Source: Burkholderiaceae bacterium
GTDB lineage: Bacteria; Pseudomonadota; Gammaproteobacteria; Burkholderiales; Burkholderiaceae_F
Assembly: GCA_019236735.1 (NCBI GenBank)
Contig: JAFAIM010000078.1
Coordinates: forward strand, 1-33,833
DNA: 33,833 nucleotides
Direction: 5' to 3'
The position numbers and the translations under genes were made by a program. Shown here one piece after another: positions 8,434 through 14,615 of this stretch (its first letter is position 1; every line of letters starts with the position of its first letter). A model generated the notes under the pieces. That model saw only the letters and a program-made list of their open reading frames with translations, ran no database searches and was not told where the DNA came from.

Positions 8434-9957
8434 CTAGAGGCGCGGCAGATCCGAAAACGCTGTCTTCCCGCCGTGGACGTGCATGCGTCCGTACTCGGCG
8501 CAGCGCGGCAGCGTCGGGATCGCTTTCCCGGGGTTCAGGATCCCGGCCGGGTCGAAAGCCAGCCGCACGCCGAAGAACGCCTGCATCGTGGCCGAGTCGA
8601 ACTGTCCGCACATCGTGTCGAGTTTTTCTACGCCCACTCCGTGCTCGCCGGTGACCGTACCGCCCACCTTCACACACAGCTCGAGGATCTCGGCGCCGAA
8701 CGCCGCTGCGCGGACGGTCGAATCCGCATCCGAGGCGTCGTACAGGATCAACGGATGCAGATTACCGTCGCCTGCGTGGAACACGTTGGGGCAGCGAAGT
8801 CCGTATTTCGCTTCCATTGCCTCGATCGCCTTCAGCACCTCGCCGAGTCGCTTGCGCGGGATCGTGCCGTCGGTGCAGTAGTAGTCGGGGGACACGCGGC
8901 CTGCGGCGGGGAACGCATTTTTGCGGCCCGCCCAGAACTTCAACCGCTCGGATTCGTCGCGAGATACCGCAAGGCGCGTGGCGCCGGCAGCGCCCAGCAC
9001 CTGCTCCATCCGCTGCACCTCGTCGGCGACCTCTTCCGGCGTGCCGTCGCTTTCACACAGCAGGATGGCCGCCGCCTCCAGGTCGTAGCCGGCGCGGGCG
9101 AACGGCTCGACCATCGCGACCGCGGCCTTATCCATCATCTCCAAGCCGGCAGGGATGATGCCGGCGCCGATCAGCGCGGCAACGGCTTGGCCTGCGGTCC
9201 CCACGTCGTTAAAACTGGCCATCAAGCAGCGCGCCAGTCGCGGTTTTGGCACCAGGCGAACACTGACCTCGGTGACCACCGCGAGCATGCCTTCCGAGCC
9301 GATCAACAGCGCCAGAAGATCGAGCCCCTGACTGTCGAGCGCTTCCGAGCCGAACACCGCGATCGTGCCGTCGGACAGCACCGCTCGCACACGCAGCACG
9401 TTGTGCACGGTCAGGCCGTATTTCACGCAGTGCACACCACCGGAGTTTTCGGCGACATTGCCTCCGATCGTGCAGGCGATCTGGCTCGACGGATCGGGTG
9501 CGTAAAACAGGCCGTGCTGCGCCGCCTGCTCGGAGATCGCAAGGTTGCGAACGCCCGGCTGCACGACCGCGACGCGTGCCAGCGGATCGATCGAGACAAT
9601 CCGATTCAGCCGAGCGGTCGAGAGAAGCACGCCTTGTGAATGTGGGAGCGCACCGCCCGACAGCGACGTTCCGGCCCCGCGCGGCACCACCGGCACCCGC
9701 AGCCGATGGCACACCCGCAGCAACGCCGCAACCTGCTGCTCGGTGCGCGGCAGCGCAACCAGCATCGGCTGCTGGCGGAACATCGTCAGTCCGTCGCATT
9801 CGTACGGCCGCGTGTCCTCGCCATCCGACAGCAGGCAGTCCTCGGGCAGGTGCGCGCGCAGGGCCTGTAGTACTTCGAGCTGGCGCCGCGGATCGATCGC
9901 CCCGACGCCCTCCGGTGTGTGATGCGGTGCCGCCTTCGCGGGTGCGGAGACTGCCAT
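8434..9957 (-). CDS. glcD: glycolate oxidase catalytic subunit GlcD
   Basis: GlcD is the FAD-linked catalytic subunit that oxidises glycolate (and D-lactate) to the keto acid. The 507-aa product has the FAD-binding PCMH motif PRGAGTSLSGGALP, the CTIGGNVAENSGG loop and GSEGMLAVVTEV. Its C-terminal oxidase domain has NVFHAGDGNLHPLILYD and GGTVTGEHGVGVEK, where the histidines are the expected metal/substrate ligands. The ORF reaches its ATG without a clear ribosome-binding site. It is first in the glc operon. No glcC regulator, glcG or glcB malate synthase is seen in the window. Confidence 0.95.
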   Translation of the reverse strand: MAVSAPAKAAPHHTPEGVGAIDPRRQLEVLQALRAHLPEDCLLSDGEDTRPYECDGLTMFRQQPMLVALPRTEQQVAALLRVCHRLRVPVVPRGAGTSLSGGALPHSQGVLLSTARLNRIVSIDPLARVAVVQPGVRNLAISEQAAQHGLFYAPDPSSQIACTIGGNVAENSGGVHCVKYGLTVHNVLRVRAVLSDGTIAVFGSEALDSQGLDLLALLIGSEGMLAVVTEVSVRLVPKPRLARCLMASFNDVGTAGQAVAALIGAGIIPAGLEMMDKAAVAMVEPFARAGYDLEAAAILLCESDGTPEEVADEVQRMEQVLGAAGATRLAVSRDESERLKFWAGRKNAFPAAGRVSPDYYCTDGTIPRKRLGEVLKAIEAMEAKYGLRCPNVFHAGDGNLHPLILYDASDADSTVRAAAFGAEILELCVKVGGTVTGEHGVGVEKLDTMCGQFDSATMQAFFGVRLAFDPAGILNPGKAIPTLPRCAEYGRMHVHGGKTAFSDLPRL

Positions 9958-9976
9958 TTGGCAATGCTAAACCGAT

Positions 9977-9993
9977 CGGGCCGTAGCGGCCCG
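9977..9993 (-). terminator. GC-rich hairpin after aroG, before glcD
   Basis: CGGGCCG (9977-9983) and CGGCCCG (9987-9993) make a perfect 7-bp stem with a TAG loop. It can be extended outward by CCGA and TCGG past a small bulge. It sits in the 62-base gap between the aroG stop and the glcD start, both on the minus strand. Only a short T run (GGTTTAG) follows, so termination may be partial. It marks the probable boundary between the two transcription units. Confidence 0.45.
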
Positions 9994-10019
9994 GATTCGG
10001 TCCAGCGACTTGGGTGCTG

Positions 10020-11117
10020 CTACTTTGAGCTGGCCGCGCTCGCAAGCCTGCGGCGGCGCACACCGTCGGCAAGGATCTCGAGCGCTTGTGCGCTGTCGTC
10101 CCAGCCCAAACAGGCGTCGGTGATCGACTGACCGTATGTGAGCGGCTGGCCAGGGACCAGGTCCTGCCGTCCTGCCACGAGGTGGCTTTCGATCATCACG
10201 CCGAAAATCCGATCCTCTCCGCTCGCGATCTGCCCGGCAACATCCCGGCAGACGGCGAGCTGGTTCTCGAACTTCTTGAGCGAATTTGCGTGGCTTGCGT
10301 CGACCATCAGGCGCTGCGCCAAGCCGTGCCGTGCAAGCTCCTGACACACGGCCTGCACGCTCGCCGAATCGAAATTAGGCTGACTGCCGCCCCGCAGGAT
10401 GATGTGACAGTCCTCGTTGCCGCGCGTGGAGACGATCGCCGAGTGGCCGCCTTTGGTGACGGAAAGAAAGTGATGCGGCTGTTGCGCAGCCTTGACGGCG
10501 TCGGCCGCGATCCGCACGTTGCCGTCGGTGCCGTTCTTGAATCCGACCGGGCACGACAGGCCCGATGCCAGCTCCCGATGCACCTGGGACTCGGTCGTGC
10601 GCGCTCCAATGGCGCCCCAGCTGACCAGGTCGGCGATGTACTGCGGTGTGATCATGTCCAGGTACTCGCAGCCGGCGGGCAGTCCCAGTTCGTTGATCTC
10701 CAGCAACAGTTCGCGTGCCAGGCGCAGTCCGTGGTTGATGCGGAAGCTGCCGTCCATGTCCGGGTCGTTGATCATCCCTTTCCAGCCGACCGTGGTGCGA
10801 GGCTTCTCGAAGTACACCCGCATCACGATCTCTAAGTCCGCAGCATTGCGCACCCGCTCTGCGGACAGGCGCTGCGCGTATTCGCGAGCCGCAGCCGGGT
10901 CGTGGATCGAACACGGCCCAATGACAACGAGCAACCGGTCGTCCACTCGGTGCAGCACCCGGTGCACCACATTGCGGGCATCGTGTACGGTCTGCGAGGC
11001 CCGGTCGCTGCACGGAAACTCGCGGATCAGGTGGGCGGGGGGCGAAAGTTCCTTGATCTCCTTGATCCGCAGATCGTCGGTCATGAACCTGACGCCGGGT
11101 TTTCGACCGCTGTCCAT
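10020..11117 (-). CDS. aroG: 3-deoxy-7-phosphoheptulonate (DAHP) synthase, class I
   Basis: This enzyme condenses phosphoenolpyruvate and erythrose 4-phosphate, the first step of the shikimate pathway leading to Phe, Tyr and Trp. It matches the AroG/F/H family nearly throughout: DDLRIKEIKEL, DRLLVVIGPCSIHDP, MRVYFEKPRTTVGWKG, the catalytic-site stretch GARTTESQVHRELASGLS, and ITDACLGW at the end. The ATG at 11117 is chosen because GGAGG (11131-11127) lies nine bases upstream. ATGs at 11141, 11126 and 11081 are alternatives. The N-terminal regulatory segment is present, so feedback inhibition is likely. A Phe-rich leader peptide and a terminator lie directly upstream. Confidence 0.95.
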   Translation of the reverse strand: MDSGRKPGVRFMTDDLRIKEIKELSPPAHLIREFPCSDRASQTVHDARNVVHRVLHRVDDRLLVVIGPCSIHDPAAAREYAQRLSAERVRNAADLEIVMRVYFEKPRTTVGWKGMINDPDMDGSFRINHGLRLARELLLEINELGLPAGCEYLDMITPQYIADLVSWGAIGARTTESQVHRELASGLSCPVGFKNGTDGNVRIAADAVKAAQQPHHFLSVTKGGHSAIVSTRGNEDCHIILRGGSQPNFDSASVQAVCQELARHGLAQRLMVDASHANSLKKFENQLAVCRDVAGQIASGEDRIFGVMIESHLVAGRQDLVPGQPLTYGQSITDACLGWDDSAQALEILADGVRRRRLASAASSK

Positions 11118-11166
11118 CTTTTTCATCCTCCGGGCGGGCAATCGCGCAAGCGCTTATGCCCGTCCG

Positions 11167-11200
11167 AAAAAAAACCGCCAGGGTTTGGTGCCTGGCGGTT
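11167..11200 (-). terminator. intrinsic terminator in the aroG leader (attenuator)
   Basis: On the minus strand AACCGCCAGG (11200-11191) and CCTGGCGGTT (11182-11173) form a perfect 10-bp stem with the 8-base loop CACCAAAC. The stem runs straight into a tract of eight T residues (11174-11167). This is a textbook Rho-independent terminator. It lies 49 bases before the aroG start and 24 bases after the leader-peptide stop. It could also end transcripts of the upstream outer-membrane gene. Confidence 0.9.
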
Positions 11201-11224
11201 GGGTTTCGGGTCTTCAGCTACAAG

Positions 11225-11296
11225 CTATTCGCCGACTCCTGCCGCCAGGGCGCTCGGAAACGAAAAGAAGTACCAGAAAAAATGCAGGGCCGACAT
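11225..11296 (-). CDS. aroG leader peptide, 23 aa, aromatic-rich
   Basis: A 23-codon ORF from ATG to TAG. Residues 5-13 read HFFWYFFSF: five Phe, one Trp and one Tyr among nine residues. The rest is Ala/Gly/Ser-rich. Such clustering is expected only in attenuator leader peptides, and DAHP synthase serves all three aromatic amino acids. The ATG lies 18 bases after the stop of the outer-membrane gene. The ribosome-binding site is weak (an AGAG-like stretch). No independent promoter is convincing. The best candidate, TTGCGC and TAGAGT with 17-base spacing, would put the RNA start almost at the ATG. Confidence 0.8.
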   Translation of the reverse strand: MSALHFFWYFFSFPSALAAGVGE

Positions 11297-11314
11297 GGCG
11301 TCAACTCTAACCAA

Positions 11315-11992
11315 CTAAAAGTGGACGCGCAAGCCTACGTTGGCCGTATTGGTCGTACCGCTGCCGTAGAAGTCTTCCGCGTCGCCCCCGAAGTCCGTCA
11401 GCCGGTACCCACCGAAGAGCTGCAGGCTATGGTTCAGGTTGTAGTTGACGTTCAGGCCCAGATCGAGCGAACGCCCCCGCGCCGTCCATAGCCCGTCTGC
11501 ATCCAAAGTAACGTGCCAGTTGTCTGTCAGCCGACCCACGCCGGACAAGTGCATCTGCGGCAAATTGCCAAACCGCAGCGGCGCGGCGAATCCCGAGCGC
11601 AGCGAGGGGCCGAACTGCGACAGATTCGAAGTCAGCCCGACCTTGAGGTCGAGCTCGCGCATCGATAGCCAGGTGTAGCGGTAGGTTGCGCGGGGCTGCT
11701 CGAGGCCTCCGATCGTGTCCGGCCCCAGGGCGCTCGAGCGAACATCACCGAGCGCATCCAGCCCAAAGCGGCTGTTCGAAACTCCGCTGAATTTGAACTC
11801 CTGACGCGAATCGAGCTGTGCTTGCCCGCCGAGTCGAAGCCCCGAAAGCGGCACGATCGACCACTGGTCGATGCTCTCGAACGCGGGCACGTCGTTGGCC
11901 GTCGCGCCGGGCCACGATAGACCCTGCGCAAAGGCCGGCAAGACTGCTGACAACGCCAGCAGCGCCAACAACGCTGACGACAGCCAGCGCAT
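11315..11992 (-). CDS. small outer-membrane beta-barrel-type protein
   Basis: The 225-aa product has a clear signal peptide (MRWLSSALLALLALSAVLPAFA, predicted cut after AFA at residue 22). The mature part is rich in alternating polar and hydrophobic strands and ends in VGLRVHF. A terminal Phe is the usual signal for outer-membrane barrel assembly. GGYRLTDFGGDAEDFYGSG, near the C-terminus, has the look of a barrel turn. I do not recognise the family. The ATG at 11992 is preferred over upstream codons: AGGA lies six bases upstream, the signal peptide begins there, and a promoter-like sequence overlaps the longer version. The aroG leader begins 18 bases after its stop. Confidence 0.75.
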   Translation of the reverse strand: MRWLSSALLALLALSAVLPAFAQGLSWPGATANDVPAFESIDQWSIVPLSGLRLGGQAQLDSRQEFKFSGVSNSRFGLDALGDVRSSALGPDTIGGLEQPRATYRYTWLSMRELDLKVGLTSNLSQFGPSLRSGFAAPLRFGNLPQMHLSGVGRLTDNWHVTLDADGLWTARGRSLDLGLNVNYNLNHSLQLFGGYRLTDFGGDAEDFYGSGTTNTANVGLRVHF

Positions 11993-12029
11993 CCGCAATC
12001 CTGGGATCGGAAACACAGGCATACCGCAA

Positions 12030-12058
12030 ATTGCACTCCAAAACGCGCTACTTGCCAA
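12030..12058 (-). promoter_or_regulatory. sigma-70-like promoter of the outer-membrane gene
   Basis: On the minus strand TTGGCA (12058-12053, five of six matches to TTGACA) is followed after 17 bases by TGCAAT (12035-12030, four of six to TATAAT). The predicted start near 12023 gives a 5' untranslated region of about 30 bases before the ATG at 11992. Confidence 0.5.
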
Positions 12059-12091
12059 GTGGGGTTTTGTACCCAGGCGTTTCAGTGTCGC

Positions 12092-12172
12092 GATTTGCGC
12101 ACACCGCGGGGCGGTTTGTTGCGCGCGGTTTACGAGGTGGACGACGAGGGCGGCCGCGCGTCAGCGCAAATC
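12092..12172. repeat. widely spaced inverted repeat downstream of tldD
   Basis: GATTTGCGC (12092-12100) and GCGCAAATC (12164-12172) are perfect 9-base inverted repeats, the right arm overlapping the tldD stop codon. Inner GC-rich arms (GCGCGG and CCGCGC type) can also pair, so the tldD transcript would end in a large branched structure. No U tract is present. Confidence 0.4.
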
Positions 12173-13637
12173 AACCGCCGGTTCCGCCGACTGTCAGTCC
12201 CTCGATTCGCACGGTCGGCTGGCCGACGCCGACGGGAACGCTTTGGCCGTCCTTGCCGCACGTGCCGATACCGGCATCCATTCGCAGGTCATTGCCGATC
12301 ATCGACACCCGGGTCAACGCGTCAGGGCCGTTGCCGATCAACGTGGCTCCTTTGATCGGTGCACCGATCTGGCCATTTTCGATCTGATACGCCTCGGCCA
12401 TCGAGAAGACGAACTTGCCGTTCGTAATGTCGACCTGGCCGCCACCGAAATTGGTCGCGTACACGCCATTTTTCACCGAGCGGATGATCTCCTGCGGATC
12501 GTGGTTGCCGGACAGCATGCAGGTGTTCGTCATCCGCGGCATCGGAAGGCTTGCGAACGATTCGCGCCGACCATTGCCGGTGAGCGCAGCCTTCATCAAC
12601 CGCGCGTTCAGTGAATCCTGCATGTATCCGCGCAGGATCCCGTTTTCGATCAGAACCGTGCGCGAGGTCGGGTTGCCCTCGTCGTCGATCGCAAGCGAGC
12701 CGCGCCGCCGCGGCATCGTGCCGTCGTCCACCACGGTGACACCCGCAGCCGCCACCCGCTTGCCGATGCGTCCGGCGAACGCGCTGGAGCCCTTGCGGTT
12801 GAAATCGCCCTCCAGTCCGTGTCCCACCGCCTCGTGCAGGAGGATCCCGGGCCAACCGGGACCCAGCACGACGGTCGTCTGTCCGGCCGGTGCCGAGCGC
12901 GCCCGCAGGTTCACCACTGCCATGTCGACGGCCTGGCGCGCATACCCCTGCAGCTGCTCATCGGTGAACAAGGCCAGATCCTCGCGCCCGCCGCCGCCGG
13001 CGAAACCCTGTTCGCGGCGGCCGTCCTGTTCGGCGATCACCGTCAGCGACAGGCGTACCAGCGGGCGCACATCCGCCGCGATCAAGCCGTCGCTGCGAGC
13101 TACCAGGATCACGTCGTACTCGGAAGCGAGCGTTGCCATCACCTGGCGAACGCGCGGGTCGCGCGCGCGAGCCATGTTTTCCAGGCGCTCCAGCAAGTGG
13201 ACTTTGTCCGCGGCGCCGAGCGAAGCGACTGGATCGCCGGTTCCGTACAGCGGACAGTGCGCCTGCGGGGCAAGCTGGCTGGCGACACGAATTCGCCCGG
13301 AAGCCCCGCCACGCGCGATCGACCGTACCGTGCGCGCCGCCTGCAGCAGCGCCGCCTCGCAGATGTCGTCCGAATACGAAAATGCGGTCTTGTCGCCGGC
13401 GACTGCGCGCACGCCGACGCCCTGGTCGATACCGAAGGCGCCCGATTTGACGGCGCCTTCTTCCAACGAATACGACTCGCTACGGGTGTATTGGAAGTAC
13501 AGGTCCGCGTAGTCGGTGCGGTGCTCGAATACGGTGGCCAGCGCCCGTTGCAGCTTCGACTCGTCCAGCCCATAGGGCTGCAGCAGCAGGGCACGCGCGG
13601 TGGCGAGCCGCTCGAGGGAGGGATCAATCGGTTTCAT
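12171..13637 (-). CDS. tldD: metalloprotease TldD
   Basis: TldD forms a heterodimer with TldE (PmbA). Together they degrade unfolded peptides in the cytoplasm and mature peptides such as microcin B17 and the CcdA antitoxin. The 488-aa product is full length. It has the zinc motif HEAVGH (268-273) followed by GLEGDFNRKGSSAFAG, the VTVVDDGTMPRRRGS segment, and the C-terminal block TNFGGGQVDITNGKFVFS. It ends with GTCGKDGQSVPVGVGQPT. TldE is not in this window, which is usual for betaproteobacteria. The gene follows the nitrilase-family gene after a 112-base gap in which no clear promoter could be identified. Confidence 0.95.
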   Translation of the reverse strand: MKPIDPSLERLATARALLLQPYGLDESKLQRALATVFEHRTDYADLYFQYTRSESYSLEEGAVKSGAFGIDQGVGVRAVAGDKTAFSYSDDICEAALLQAARTVRSIARGGASGRIRVASQLAPQAHCPLYGTGDPVASLGAADKVHLLERLENMARARDPRVRQVMATLASEYDVILVARSDGLIAADVRPLVRLSLTVIAEQDGRREQGFAGGGGREDLALFTDEQLQGYARQAVDMAVVNLRARSAPAGQTTVVLGPGWPGILLHEAVGHGLEGDFNRKGSSAFAGRIGKRVAAAGVTVVDDGTMPRRRGSLAIDDEGNPTSRTVLIENGILRGYMQDSLNARLMKAALTGNGRRESFASLPMPRMTNTCMLSGNHDPQEIIRSVKNGVYATNFGGGQVDITNGKFVFSMAEAYQIENGQIGAPIKGATLIGNGPDALTRVSMIGNDLRMDAGIGTCGKDGQSVPVGVGQPTVRIEGLTVGGTGG

Positions 13638-13749
13638 TTGCGCATTTTTTCAGAAAACCGCAGGGGGCGGGCCCGAAGACCCGAGTGGAATTTGGCGGGC
13701 GACCTACCCCTTACGCTCCTATTGGACCAGAAAACAGGGCCCGAGTTGC

Positions 13750-14586
13750 CTAGCCCAGAACCCGGTGGCTAAGTGCCGGCAGTGACCGCCTACATTCCAG
13801 AATCCGGGCCGGATCGACCTCGCCCGCCACGACCCCCAGGCCTTCCTCGCGTTGCGCAACGACCGTGCCCCACGGGTCGATCAGCATCGAGTGGCCATAG
13901 GTGCGGCGCCCATTTTCGTGGCGCCCTCCCTGGGCCGGCGCGAGCACGTAACACAGGTTTTCCACTGCACGGGCGCGCAGCAGCGTCTCCCAGTGCGCGC
14001 GACCGGTAGTTGCCGTGAAGGCGGAAGGCACAAGGATCAAGTCGGGGCTTCGCATGGCCCGGTACAACTCGGGAAAGCGCAGGTCGTAGCAGACCGATAA
14101 GCCCACATGCAGCCGCAGAGGACCGTGCGACAGCTCGAACGTGCACGGCAGCTGTCCGGGCCAGATCGTGCGGGCTTCGTCGTAGGACTCACCGTCGCGC
14201 TGGAACGAGAACAGGTGGATCTTGTCGTAGCGGGCCGCGCGGTCGCCGTGCGGGTCGTACACCAGCACGCTGTTGAGCACGCGATCGCTCGCGGGCGACA
14301 CCAACGGGATCGTCCCACCCACGAGCCAGATCCGGTGCGACGCCGCCTGTGCGGCAAGGAACTGCTGCAGCGGACCGCGCCCGTCCTCCTCTCGCACCGA
14401 CAGTTTGTCGGTGTCGTGCATACCCATCAGGCAGAAGTACTCGGGCAGTGCGACCAGTTGTGCCCCCTCGCTCGCCGCCGCTGCGATCAGCTCCGCAGCC
14501 TCCTTCAGGTTCGGCTCGATCGCGGCGTGCGACACCATTTGGATCGCGGCGACTCGCAGGGTGGGGCCGGTGGAGTTTTGAGACAT
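13750..14586 (-). CDS. carbon-nitrogen hydrolase (Nit/nitrilase family)
   Basis: This cytoplasmic amidase belongs to the Nit branch of the nitrilase superfamily, whose bacterial members include deaminated-glutathione amidase. The 278-aa product has the full catalytic triad: Glu49 in LVALPEYF, Lys122 in YDKIHLFSF and Cys166 in SVCYDLRFPELYR. It ends with HSMLIDPWGTVVA. The ATG at 14586 is preferred; a TTG three codons earlier is possible, and neither has a clear Shine-Dalgarno sequence. It lies 29 bases downstream of yhdP and before tldD, a gene order I recall as common in betaproteobacteria. Substrate is inferred from the family only. Confidence 0.88.
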   Translation of the reverse strand: MSQNSTGPTLRVAAIQMVSHAAIEPNLKEAAELIAAAASEGAQLVALPEYFCLMGMHDTDKLSVREEDGRGPLQQFLAAQAASHRIWLVGGTIPLVSPASDRVLNSVLVYDPHGDRAARYDKIHLFSFQRDGESYDEARTIWPGQLPCTFELSHGPLRLHVGLSVCYDLRFPELYRAMRSPDLILVPSAFTATTGRAHWETLLRARAVENLCYVLAPAQGGRHENGRRTYGHSMLIDPWGTVVAQREEGLGVVAGEVDPARILECRRSLPALSHRVLG

Positions 14587-14615
14587 CGTTCGCAAGCTTG
14601 CCGCAGTGCCGCCGT

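Larger units (their letters stand above)
11167..11296 (-). promoter_or_regulatory. ribosome-mediated transcription attenuator of aroG
   Basis: Three elements occur in order on the minus strand. The first is a leader ORF rich in Phe codons (11296-11225). The second is an antiterminator arm CCTGGCGG (11249-11242) inside that ORF. The third is the terminator hairpin (11200-11173). The antiterminator arm is complementary over 8 bp to CCGCCAGG, the 5' arm of the terminator, so the two structures exclude each other. A ribosome stalled at the first aromatic codons would leave the antiterminator arm free. One that reaches the stop would cover part of it and allow termination. The layout is seen directly; the regulation is inferred by analogy with enteric phe and trp leaders. 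Confidence 0.8.

Noticed and set aside
11167-11200. Reading this hairpin simply as the terminator of the outer-membrane gene
   Set aside because: The aromatic leader ORF between gene and hairpin, and the competing antiterminator arm, fit an attenuator better. It may still end some upstream transcripts.
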